A DNA stretch of 57,307 nt, taken from the NCBI GenBank assembly GCA_913063225.1, contig CAJXYP010000001.1, forward strand, positions 1-57,307, written 5' to 3'. The position numbers were made by a program, and so were the translations under genes. Positions 9,754 through 17,957 of this stretch are shown here, one piece after another (position 1 is the first letter of the stretch; every line of letters begins with the position of its first letter). The DNA is from an uncultured Cellvibrionales bacterium (GTDB lineage Bacteria; Pseudomonadota; Gammaproteobacteria; Pseudomonadales; GM7GCV1). Under the pieces are notes generated by a model, which had not been told where the DNA came from, made no database searches, and was given only the letters and a program-made list of their open reading frames with translations.

Positions 9754-10140
9754 TTAATCGGCAGTTTCTTCCGTGTAGGCCTCTGCATCCATGGAGTCAT
9801 CTAGCTCGGAAACATCGTCTGGACGAACCCGGTAAAACCAACCATCTGCGTATGGTGATTCATTAACTAGCTCTGGTTCATCTGCGAGAATTTCGTTTAC
9901 TTCAACTACCTCACCAGTTACCAAAGAAAATATATCTGAAGCAGCTTTTACGGACTCTACAACACCAGCCTCTTCGTGAGCGGTCACCTGAGCCCCCACT
10001 TCAGGGATTTCAATGTAAACCACATCTCCCAGGCTCTGCTGGGCGTAATCGGTGATTCCCATAGTTACAGTTCCATCGGCGTTAAGTCGGGCCCACTCGT
10101 GGCTCGCCAAATAACGCAAACCTTCAGGTATCTCGCTCAT
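9754..10140 (-). CDS. gcvH: Glycine cleavage system H protein
   Basis: 128 aa lipoyl carrier of the glycine cleavage complex. The lipoylated Lys is K65 in VESVKAASD, and the C-terminal [15 protein letters not shown] motif is typical. It receives the aminomethyl group from GcvP and passes it to GcvT. It lies about 90 bases downstream of gcvT on the same strand. gcvP is not in the window, so the P protein must be encoded elsewhere. Confidence 0.96.
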   Translation of the reverse strand: MSEIPEGLRYLASHEWARLNADGTVTMGITDYAQQSLGDVVYIEIPEVGAQVTAHEEAGVVESVKAASDIFSLVTGEVVEVNEILADEPELVNESPYADGWFYRVRPDDVSELDDSMDAEAYTEETAD

Positions 10141-10230
10141 TTTCAGTACTCATTTGTCTTAATAGTTAGTTAATGCTCAAGGGCTATAGTTTGTGATCAA
10201 AGTCTATATTTCGCAAGTTACTAGAGCCGA

Positions 10231-11325
10231 TTAATTGAACAAGCTTTTGCCGTTGCTAACAAAGGCTGGCTTGGTGACCCGGGCATTCAATTTTCGATTG
10301 CGAACCAGCACTTGAACCTTTGAGCCACTTTCAACTCCTACGGGAATTCGAGCCAAGGCAATACTTTTTTCCAGCGTCGGTGAATAACTGCCACTGGTAA
10401 CTAAGCCGGTTCCTGCAGCGGTTTCCACTTCGCAACCGTCACGAATTACGCCTTTATCTTCTAGCACCAGGCCAACGAGTTGCTCTGTAACCCCTTGGTT
10501 TTTTTGTTCTTGCAGAGCGGCGCGCCCAATGAAGTCTCTGTCATCGCGCATTTGAATAGTCCAACTCAAATTGGCTGCAAGAGGGCTCACACTTTGATCC
10601 ATCTCGTGACCCCAGAGGCAGTATCCAGCCTCCAAGCGCAATGTGTCTCGCGCGCCTAAGCCCGCAGCAACCGCGCCGTGCTCAATTAGCTCAGCCCATA
10701 ACCGTTCAATGCGATCATTTGGGCAAATAATTTCAAATCCATCTTCGCCGGTATAGCCCGTTCGCGCCACACAGCAGTGCTCCAGAGAACTCATTTGGAA
10801 CCTTTTCAGCTTGCTAGCCTCTGCCCATCCCGAAGGCTCCATCGCCTCTAATATCGCCACAGACTTTGGGCCTTGAAGAGCCAGAATTCCCATCTCCGGT
10901 CGAGCCGCCACCTGAACTTCAAACTTAGCTGCTTGCGACTTCATCCAATCGAGATCGGTTTCTTTGTTGCCGCAATTGACCACTATGCGGTAACGGTCCG
11001 TTCGCAGCTTGTACAAAATAAGGTCATCAATGACACCACCGGCCTCATTCAGAAGCAGTGAATACTGCCCCGCACCGACGCGGTTTAAGCGGCGCACATC
11101 ATTGGCTAGCAATTTTAATAGAAAGGCCTGAGTATCTGGACCGGTTACATCAACCACCCCCATATGACTCACATCGAAAACTCCACAGGCTGTTCTAACT
11201 GCGTGATGCTCCTCAATTTGCGAACCGTAATTGACGGGCATTTCGTAGCCCCCAAAATCCACTAGGCGAGCGCCCATCTGATGGTGGGTTTTGTTCAGAG
11301 TTGTTGTTTTCAAATTGGAGGTCAA
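10231..11325 (-). CDS. gcvT: Glycine cleavage system aminomethyltransferase GcvT
   Basis: 364 aa when started at the TTG at 11325, which has AGGGA 7 bases upstream and gives the same length as E. coli GcvT. An ATG at 11373 would add 16 unconserved residues and remains possible. GcvT transfers the methylene group from lipoyl-bound aminomethyl to tetrahydrofolate and releases ammonia. Visible motifs are ARLVDFGGYEMPVNYGSQ at the N-terminus, FDVSHMG, and YTGEDGFEI in the middle, followed by the C-terminal barrel. It is the first gene of gcvT-gcvH and is divergent from ubiA. Confidence 0.95.
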   Translation of the reverse strand: MTSNLKTTTLNKTHHQMGARLVDFGGYEMPVNYGSQIEEHHAVRTACGVFDVSHMGVVDVTGPDTQAFLLKLLANDVRRLNRVGAGQYSLLLNEAGGVIDDLILYKLRTDRYRIVVNCGNKETDLDWMKSQAAKFEVQVAARPEMGILALQGPKSVAILEAMEPSGWAEASKLKRFQMSSLEHCCVARTGYTGEDGFEIICPNDRIERLWAELIEHGAVAAGLGARDTLRLEAGYCLWGHEMDQSVSPLAANLSWTIQMRDDRDFIGRAALQEQKNQGVTEQLVGLVLEDKGVIRDGCEVETAAGTGLVTSGSYSPTLEKSIALARIPVGVESGSKVQVLVRNRKLNARVTKPAFVSNGKSLFN

Positions 11326-11497
11326 TTTATAATCCCTAATTGAAAGAAGAGTACGATGAGCCTTTAGAGGCATTATAGGACCTATCTGACTTCGAATGCG
11401 TAATGAATTGTTGTCAATCCAATCAAAATAATTGGTAAGCCACAGTCATCGCGTTCTTCCGTACAATATCAGCTCTCACTGATGTAACCGGATAGGA

Positions 11498-12391
11498 ATG
11501 CCACCCCTACTTAAGAAGCTTATCTCAATTAGGCCCGCCTCTGACACTGTCATTGGCCCCTATTGGCGGCTGATGCGATTCGACAAGCCGGTTGGAACGC
11601 TACTGCTACTTTGGCCCGCATTGTGGGGGCTTTGGCTTGCAGCCGACGGCGTGCCGGATTTCAGCCTATTGGTTATTTTTATTCTGGGTTCATTTTGCAT
11701 AAGGGCTGCTGGTTGCGCCATCAATGATTATGCTGATCGCGACTTCGACGCCGCAGTAGAACGCACAAAGAACCGCCCTCTAGCAACCGGCGAACTCGCT
11801 CCAAAACAGGCGCTTATAAGCTTTTTTGTTGCTCTTGCATTGGCCTTTTTACTGGTTCTGCTGACTAATGCTCTCACTATCAAAATGGCATTTATTGGCG
11901 CGATTCTGACCGTTGTCTATCCTTTCCTGAAACGCTGGACTCATCTGCCGCAAATCTGGATTGGCATGGCCATGAACTGGGGATTAATTATGGCCTTTAC
12001 TGCTCAGGGCAATCAGTTAGCTCCCGGCATCTGGGTCTTCTATTCTGCTGCCATATGCTGGGCTGTTGTTTATGACACCTACTATGCCATGGTCGACCGA
12101 GAAGACGATCTGACGATCGGCGTGAAGTCCATCGCAATATTATTTGGTGAGCAAGACCGGTTTATGATCGGTGTACTGCAGGTTTTCACACTGGTGGCCT
12201 TGGTAATAGGCGGACAACGATTTGAATTTAGTACCGCTTATTTCTGGGGCCTGTGGCCTGTCGCTGCCCTCTTTGCGTACCAACAATGGATAACCCGCGA
12301 TCGAAGTCGCGATGGCTGCTTTGCCGCGTTTATGAACAACCGTTGGGTCGGGCCTTTAGTTTTAGTTGCCATCTATCTCGGTCAGCTTTAG
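11498..12391 (+). CDS. ubiA: 4-hydroxybenzoate polyprenyltransferase UbiA
   Basis: 297 aa inner-membrane prenyltransferase of ubiquinone biosynthesis, which attaches the polyprenyl chain to 4-hydroxybenzoate. Both Asp-rich motifs are present: NDYADRDFD (76-84) and DTYYAMVDREDD (193-204), with about eight or nine membrane helices. GATAGGA provides the ribosome-binding site. ubiC is not adjacent. The stop codon abuts the ATG of the next gene, so the two are probably translated in a coupled way. Confidence 0.96.
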   Translation: MPPLLKKLISIRPASDTVIGPYWRLMRFDKPVGTLLLLWPALWGLWLAADGVPDFSLLVIFILGSFCIRAAGCAINDYADRDFDAAVERTKNRPLATGELAPKQALISFFVALALAFLLVLLTNALTIKMAFIGAILTVVYPFLKRWTHLPQIWIGMAMNWGLIMAFTAQGNQLAPGIWVFYSAAICWAVVYDTYYAMVDREDDLTIGVKSIAILFGEQDRFMIGVLQVFTLVALVIGGQRFEFSTAYFWGLWPVAALFAYQQWITRDRSRDGCFAAFMNNRWVGPLVLVAIYLGQL

Positions 12392-13570
12392 ATGTCTACG
12401 AATTCTTCCGATCTGCAAATTGAATTTTTGCCTAGTATTAACGACATAGCGCCAGCTGACTGGAATAGCCTTAACCAGAACGACTACCCATTTACCCAGC
12501 ACCAATTTTTATCCGCGCTCGAAACTAGTGATTGCGTAGGAAAGGATACCGGCTGGCACCCACGTCATATTGCTATATACCGGGGTGACAAACTGATTGC
12601 TGCAATGCCCTGCTACCGCAAGGATCACTCCTACGGCGAATACGTATTTGATTGGAGCTGGGCTCAGGCATATCAGCAAAACGGATTGGACTATTACCCA
12701 AAGCTGGTCAGTGCCATTCCCTTTACTCCCGTGCCCGGCCCCAGGCTTCTCACCGAAAAGGGTGAAAATAAATCGATTTTGATGCAGGCGGTAATCCAAG
12801 CTATTCACTCACGCGCAAAAAGCGCTGGTTATTCGGGGTGGCATGTACTTTTTCCAGAAACTGATTTACTGGAAGGCAGTAGCGACCTAAAGATGCTAAA
12901 ACGAGAAGATGTGCAATTTCATTGGCACAACCATAATTATCAAAGCTTTGATGATTTTCTGGGCACGCTGCGATCATCCAAACGCAAGCAGTTGCGCCGA
13001 GAGCGCCGAATAGTTTCGGAACAAGGCATTGCAATGCGTCGTTACAGCGGCGATCAAATCGATAGCAAGATTCTGGAAAATTTCTATATCTGTTACTGCC
13101 AGACCTACCTGCGCCGAAGCGGACATAGCGGATATTTGAACCAACGTTTTTTTGAATCCGTTATAGAAAGTCTTGGCGACCAGACAATGATCGTATTGGC
13201 CATAAGAGATGAGAAGCCTGTCGCTGCGTCACTGTTCTTTTTCGATAGCACTAAGCTCTACGGTCGATATTGGGGGTGCACTGCTGATGTGGATTGCCTG
13301 CATTTTGAAGCCTGCTATTACCAGGGAATTGAGTTTGCGATAGAACGTGGTTTAACCGAATTCAATCCGGGCACTCAAGGCGAACATAAATTAGTGCGGG
13401 GATTTGAGCCTACAAAAACCTACTCCCTGCATTGGGTGCAGGATCAACGATTTCAAAACGCCCTTGAAGAATTTATGCAGCGTGAATCCGAGCATAAAAC
13501 CGAATATCAATTGGCCGCTCGAGAGGCGCTACCATTTCGGCAAGAAGGTTCATCTGAGAAGTCAAAATGA
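12392..13570 (+). CDS. FemAB-like GNAT-fold protein (DUF482 / PF04339 family)
   Basis: 392 aa soluble protein. It has the hallmarks of the DUF482 group, annotated as peptidoglycan biosynthesis/recognition or GNAT N-acetyltransferase: an early HQFLSALE segment, a long central region with RSSKRKQLRRERR, and a C-terminal acyltransferase-like part with YGRYWGC, FEACYYQGIEFAIERGL and the GTQGEHKLVRGFEP motif. The substrate is not known. The ATG follows the ubiA stop with no gap (TAGATG). The phoB Pho box lies 3 bases after its stop, so ubiA and this gene form one unit and phoBR another. Family confidence is high, function low. Confidence 0.85.
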   Translation: MSTNSSDLQIEFLPSINDIAPADWNSLNQNDYPFTQHQFLSALETSDCVGKDTGWHPRHIAIYRGDKLIAAMPCYRKDHSYGEYVFDWSWAQAYQQNGLDYYPKLVSAIPFTPVPGPRLLTEKGENKSILMQAVIQAIHSRAKSAGYSGWHVLFPETDLLEGSSDLKMLKREDVQFHWHNHNYQSFDDFLGTLRSSKRKQLRRERRIVSEQGIAMRRYSGDQIDSKILENFYICYCQTYLRRSGHSGYLNQRFFESVIESLGDQTMIVLAIRDEKPVAASLFFFDSTKLYGRYWGCTADVDCLHFEACYYQGIEFAIERGLTEFNPGTQGEHKLVRGFEPTKTYSLHWVQDQRFQNALEEFMQRESEHKTEYQLAAREALPFRQEGSSEKSK

Positions 13571-13573
13571 TAT

Positions 13574-13595
13574 CTGTCATGAATTTGTCACTTTG
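13574..13595 (+). promoter_or_regulatory. Pho box upstream of phoB
   Basis: Two 11-base half-sites in tandem, CTGTCATGAAT and TTGTCACTTTG, closely match the PhoB-binding consensus (CTGTCAT plus four A/T-rich bases, twice). The box ends 42 bases before the phoB ATG, and a TACAAT that could serve as a -10 lies at 13618-13623. This points to phosphate-starvation autoregulation of phoBR. Confidence 0.8.
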
Positions 13596-13637
13596 GAGTC
13601 ATAGACTTCAGGCAAATTACAATAGACTGCTGTACCT

Positions 13638-14348
13638 ATGACCCGCAAGACCGTTCTAATAGTTGACGATGAACCTGCCATTCGGGACATGCTAAAAGTT
13701 GCCTTGGAAATGGCGAACTTTGACTGCATAGAAGCAAAAAATGCCCACGAAGCGCAGATAGCCGTTACCGATAACCGCCCCGACCTGGTCCTACTAGATT
13801 GGATGATGCCCGATGTCACCGGAATCGAACTCTTACGCCGCTGGCGCAGAAACGAAGATACGCAATACCTTCCGGTAATTATGCTGACGGCTAAGGCCGA
13901 AGAAGAAAATGCTATCCGCGGTTTAGATGTCGGCGCAGATGACTATATTTCAAAACCATTTTCTCCCCGCGAACTCGCTTCTCGCATAAAGGCACTGATT
14001 CGTCGCTCAACACCAATAGTCTCTGAAGAGTTACTAATAGCTGGCGAGTTGATTTTGGACCCTGTGGGTAGATTAGCTTCTGTGAAAGGTCAAAACGTAT
14101 CCCTGGGCCCAACGGAATATAAGATGCTCGAGTTCTTTATGATGCATCCAAATCGGGCTTATACACGCGAGCAGCTTTTGAACAATGTGTGGGGAGCTAA
14201 CGTATATATCGATGAACGCACTATCGATGTGCACATTCGAAGACTGCGTAAAGCCCTCTCAATTGACGGATACGAAAATATAATTCAGACCGTTCGCGGT
14301 TTTGGTTATCGATTTTCTGAAGAAGCTCTGATTAAATCCACGGACTGA
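13638..14348 (+). CDS. phoB: Phosphate regulon response regulator PhoB
   Basis: 236 aa OmpR-type regulator. The receiver domain (1-120) has the acidic pair DDE at 10-12, phospho-acceptor D54 in LLDWMMPD, and the conserved Lys in YISKPFSPREL. The winged-helix DNA-binding domain (about 130-232) contains LGPTEYKMLEFFM and TIDVHIRRLRKAL. When phosphorylated by PhoR it activates the Pho regulon, here plausibly pstSCAB-phoU and phoBR itself. The Pho box just upstream and phoR just downstream make the assignment firm. Confidence 0.97.
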   Translation: MTRKTVLIVDDEPAIRDMLKVALEMANFDCIEAKNAHEAQIAVTDNRPDLVLLDWMMPDVTGIELLRRWRRNEDTQYLPVIMLTAKAEEENAIRGLDVGADDYISKPFSPRELASRIKALIRRSTPIVSEELLIAGELILDPVGRLASVKGQNVSLGPTEYKMLEFFMMHPNRAYTREQLLNNVWGANVYIDERTIDVHIRRLRKALSIDGYENIIQTVRGFGYRFSEEALIKSTD

Positions 14349-14384
14349 TAAATTATCCTTCCAGCCTGGGGCTAGTCACCTACA

Positions 14385-15683
14385 TTGAAAAACCAATATA
14401 AAGCTGAGATTCGTCTCTTCTTGCTCACCTTGGTATTTAGCCTCTTGGTCGGATTAGCAATCGGCCACCCACTCCTGGCCCTGCTGTGTGGAATACTCGG
14501 ATACATGGGTTGGATTTTCTACCAAGTCCGGCAGCTGGATAAATGGCTGGCCAAATCGGGCCGCACTGCAAAACCACAGCTAACCGGCATATACGCTTAC
14601 ATAATTGATCGTGTCGTGCGCCTGCAAAAACAACATGATCGAGAGACTGAGATACTAAGAGCTTCCTTAGAAAGGCAAAACCTGCTTATTTCCGAAGTCA
14701 AAGATGGCGTGGTACTTATCGACGATAAAGACCGCATCAAGTGGTTTAACAAATCCGCAGAAAACTTGATTTACCTAAATCCTAAGCGAGACTTAGGCGT
14801 GCCTCTTCGCGGTGCACTGCGTCAGGCTTCATTCCATGCTTTTTATGACGCCGAAGATTTCACTAAGCCCAAGCGAGTTTGTTTCGATGAAGCAACAAAA
14901 AGCTGGCTCGATATTTCTGTCACTGAATATGAAGACAAAGAAAAGCTTTTGGTGATTCGAGACGCCTCAATGCTGCAAGAACTCGAAGACATGCGACGAG
15001 ACTTTATCGCCAACCTGTCCCATGAGCTGCGCACCCCGGTTACGGTATTGGTAGGCTATTTAGAAACACTTGAAATGCTAGACCAAGATCCGACAGCAGT
15101 AAGAATTCACACCGAAATGAACAACCAATGCCTGCGGATCTCGGCGCTGTTAAAAGATCTGCTTACGCTATCTAAACTTGAGGCGATGGACTCAAAACGC
15201 TCAGATGCCGAAATTGATATCAGTGTTTTGCTAGAGCAGATCGCTGCAGATGCGCCTAAGCTTGAAGAGTTCGATAAACACAAAATTGAGGTAAAAGTGG
15301 AACCAGACCTAAAAGTAATCGGCGCCGAGACTGATTTGTTTAGCGCCTTTGCTAACCTGATTTACAACGCGGTTCGTCACACCCCGGCCGGCACCGAAAT
15401 TGGCATCAAAGCAAAATCTAAACAGGGCATAGCCCGGGTAGAAATTAATGATAAAGGCTACGGCATTGAGCGTCAGCATCTGCACCGGTTAACCGAACGC
15501 TTTTATCGCGTTGAATCGAGCAGGAATTCTGAAACCGGAGGAACCGGGTTGGGTCTTGCTATAGTAAAGCACGCGCTTATGCGAAGCGGCGGAAAGCTTA
15601 AGGTGGAGAGCACGCTAGGAAAAGGTAGTTCATTTCGATGCCTAATTCCCTTGGCACCGCAACCATCGGACAACAACGATTAA
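14385..15683 (+). CDS. phoR: Phosphate regulon sensor histidine kinase PhoR
   Basis: 432 aa starting at a TTG. Two membrane helices (about 9-45) have a very short loop between them, as in E. coli PhoR. A PAS-like domain covers about 95-190. The dimerisation/phosphoacceptor motif is FIANLSHELRTPVTVLVGYL with H213, and the ATPase part has N-box NLIYNAVRHTP, DKGYGIE and GGTGLGLAIVKHAL. It lacks a large periplasmic sensor and is expected to receive its signal through PstSCAB-PhoU, all encoded at 30667-36389. It phosphorylates PhoB under phosphate limitation. Confidence 0.96.
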   Translation: MKNQYKAEIRLFLLTLVFSLLVGLAIGHPLLALLCGILGYMGWIFYQVRQLDKWLAKSGRTAKPQLTGIYAYIIDRVVRLQKQHDRETEILRASLERQNLLISEVKDGVVLIDDKDRIKWFNKSAENLIYLNPKRDLGVPLRGALRQASFHAFYDAEDFTKPKRVCFDEATKSWLDISVTEYEDKEKLLVIRDASMLQELEDMRRDFIANLSHELRTPVTVLVGYLETLEMLDQDPTAVRIHTEMNNQCLRISALLKDLLTLSKLEAMDSKRSDAEIDISVLLEQIAADAPKLEEFDKHKIEVKVEPDLKVIGAETDLFSAFANLIYNAVRHTPAGTEIGIKAKSKQGIARVEINDKGYGIERQHLHRLTERFYRVESSRNSETGGTGLGLAIVKHALMRSGGKLKVESTLGKGSSFRCLIPLAPQPSDNND

Positions 15684-15695
15684 GATAAACAGACC

Positions 15696-16142
15696 CTAGA
15701 ATAGAAAGGGCACAAAGCGTTTAGTTTTCATGCTGTAGCGCTCGTAGTCACCGGATCGCTCTTTCAGCAACCGCTCCTCAAGACTCGATTTTCTTTCAAG
15801 TACAATTACCAATCCGCCCCAGGCGGCTATGCTTATCCAGCTAAAGTTCATCAGCAAAATTCCCGCCAAAGCGATAATTTGCGCAACGTACATTGGGTGC
15901 AGCATAAACTGATAGGGCCCACCGAAGCAGAGCGAAGCGCCGGTTCTCGGAGTAGGGTTCAAATTAAAATTATCTGGCCGGTTCACTACCAAAGACCAAG
16001 CACCTAGTAATAAACCAACCGCCAAAACGGTCGCACCCGGAAGATTAAACTGAGGGATCGAGCCAGTGCCAATTAATACCAGAACAATCAAAACAAATTG
16101 TCCGTATACAAAAGTTTGTGCCTGCCTAGGTAAATCGCTCAT
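15696..16142 (-). CDS. Isoprenylcysteine carboxyl methyltransferase-like membrane protein
   Basis: 148 aa with four or five membrane helices. The C-terminal part GGPYQFMLHPMYVAQI followed by LERKSSLEERLL and YERYSMKTKRFVPFLF matches the ICMT / phospholipid methyltransferase superfamily, where these residues bind S-adenosylmethionine in the membrane. The bacterial substrate is unknown. It is convergent with phoR, with only 12 bases between the stops. Confidence 0.75.
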   Translation of the reverse strand: MSDLPRQAQTFVYGQFVLIVLVLIGTGSIPQFNLPGATVLAVGLLLGAWSLVVNRPDNFNLNPTPRTGASLCFGGPYQFMLHPMYVAQIIALAGILLMNFSWISIAAWGGLVIVLERKSSLEERLLKERSGDYERYSMKTKRFVPFLF

Positions 16143-16327
16143 AGTTCTCTAACGTATTCTTAATTCGCTTTAACTTAATTGGTACTAACTTAGATGATAG
16201 TAAATAGTACCTACGCCGAAAGCTTATCTGGAAACGCTATGATGTCCAGCGATAACCGCCAACTCAACCTAACTTAGCGCCAGATTCAAGCTGGTAGCTA
16301 GCTACTGAAGACCAACCACGAGTAAAA

Positions 16328-17857
16328 ATGTCTGATCATTCAACCCAAAACCACGAACTGCCGGAACCAGCAAAAAGCCCTAATAAACTAGCGCCCAAAG
16401 AATGGCTGTCTGGCCTAAAAACGGTAAATCACTTTGCGCAGCTTGGTAATCAGTTCTCGTCCAAGGTGTTACCCCTTTCTTTAGACAATCCGCGCATAGT
16501 AGATATTAGCCCGGAAGCGGCGGCTGAACTCGGCATAGATGAAAATCAAAATACCGGGCCACTGGTAGACCTATTGAATGGCGAGTATTTACCGGAATCT
16601 TTTGAGCCTATCGCCATGCTCTATGCCGGACACCAATTTGGTTCATGGGTGCAACAACTGGGCGACGGCAGGGCCATGATTCTGGCCCAAATAGAAACCC
16701 CCTCAGACAATATGTGGGAGCTTCAGCTCAAGGGCGCTGGTCCAACTCCCTATTCCCGACAAGCAGATGGCCGCGCGGTTTTGCGTTCAACCATTCGTGA
16801 GTATCTGTGCAGTGAAGCAATGCACGCACTGGGTATTCCCACTACTAGAGCCTTGGCGTTAATTGACTCCGACACGCGCGTATATCGAGAAGAGGTCGAG
16901 ACCGGCGCAATCTTGCTACGCATGGCGGCAAGTCATATTCGCTTTGGCAGCTTCGAATTATTTGCCTCTCGCAATCAACCCGAACAGGTTCGCACCCTGG
17001 CCGACCACCTAATCGAGCACTACCGTCCAGAGCTCAAGGATGACGCCCTGCCCTATCTTTCCCTATACCGTGATGTCATTCAGCGCACGGCAGATGTAAT
17101 AGCTGACTGGCAGTCTGTGGGCTTCTCACATGGCGTTATGAATACCGACAATATGTCCGTGCTTGGTTTGACCATAGATTACGGCCCGTTTGGATTTATG
17201 GAAGCTTACGACCCCGGCTTTGTCTGCAACCACTCTGATCACAATGGCCGGTATGCCTTCAATAAACAGCCGGATATCGCCTGGTGGAACTTGGCGGCTT
17301 TGGGCAACGGCCTGCTACCTTTACTGGAATTGGATCAAGCGAAACAGGCTATCGAAGAATTTGGAGGCTTATATCAACTCGCTTTTCGAAATAGGCACCT
17401 AAAAAAACTTGGCTTGGTTGGCGACGTGCCTGAAGACGATGCCCTTATCGAAGATTGGCTAAACTTGATGACCCAGCAGAAAGTCGACTTTACCAACGCC
17501 TTTCGGGCTCTTTGTCACTTCTCTACAGAAGCCGATACACCAGCCGAATTAGCCGATCTATTTACTAATTCCGGTGATTTTCGTCGTTGGCTAGAAAAAT
17601 ATACTTCTCGGCTAGCGCTTCAAGAGGTATCGGATATTGATCGCCAGCGGCAGATGTTGTCTTCAAATCCTAAATATATATTGCGAAACTATTTAGCTGA
17701 AAATGCCATCGTCAAAGCGCAGCAGGGCGACTATTCTGAAGTGGTGAAGCTCAGGCAAATACTTAGTCACCCTTTTGACGAACAAAGGGAACATAGTAGC
17801 TACGCCAAAACCACACCCGCCTGGGCAGCCAATCTATCCGTGAGTTGCTCCTCGTAA
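16328..17857 (+). CDS. selO: SelO/YdiU protein adenylyltransferase
   Basis: 509 aa. A pseudokinase-fold enzyme that transfers AMP to Ser, Thr or Tyr of target proteins and is linked to redox homeostasis in E. coli. Recognisable parts are YAGHQFGSWVQQLGDGRA, LQLKGAGPTPYSRQADGRAV, the catalytic-loop-like GVMNTDNMS, and the metal-binding DYGPFGFMEAYDP. The C-terminus ends SVSCSS: this Cys sits where eukaryotic SelO has selenocysteine. The gene is monocistronic, with a 185-base leader region that shows no clear promoter. Confidence 0.95.
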   Translation: MSDHSTQNHELPEPAKSPNKLAPKEWLSGLKTVNHFAQLGNQFSSKVLPLSLDNPRIVDISPEAAAELGIDENQNTGPLVDLLNGEYLPESFEPIAMLYAGHQFGSWVQQLGDGRAMILAQIETPSDNMWELQLKGAGPTPYSRQADGRAVLRSTIREYLCSEAMHALGIPTTRALALIDSDTRVYREEVETGAILLRMAASHIRFGSFELFASRNQPEQVRTLADHLIEHYRPELKDDALPYLSLYRDVIQRTADVIADWQSVGFSHGVMNTDNMSVLGLTIDYGPFGFMEAYDPGFVCNHSDHNGRYAFNKQPDIAWWNLAALGNGLLPLLELDQAKQAIEEFGGLYQLAFRNRHLKKLGLVGDVPEDDALIEDWLNLMTQQKVDFTNAFRALCHFSTEADTPAELADLFTNSGDFRRWLEKYTSRLALQEVSDIDRQRQMLSSNPKYILRNYLAENAIVKAQQGDYSEVVKLRQILSHPFDEQREHSSYAKTTPAWAANLSVSCSS

Positions 17858-17957
17858 AAGACTGCCTCAGTAAAGTCTCAAGTGGAGATCGGCATATGAG
17901 CGATCTCAAAGATACGGAGAAAGTATTAGACGCAAATAGCTAATCTGACTAAATGTC

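Noticed and set aside
9693-9800. N-terminal extension of RppH by 36 residues
   Set aside because: It overlaps the end of gcvH and has no similarity to the family; the MIDSDGF start matches RppH exactly.
11280-11497. Glycine riboswitch upstream of gcvT
   Set aside because: No conserved tandem aptamer features could be recognised in the short leader.
17895-17942. Tiny 15-codon frame after selO
   Set aside because: Too short and part of a weak inverted repeat (17885-17907), more likely a hairpin than a gene.
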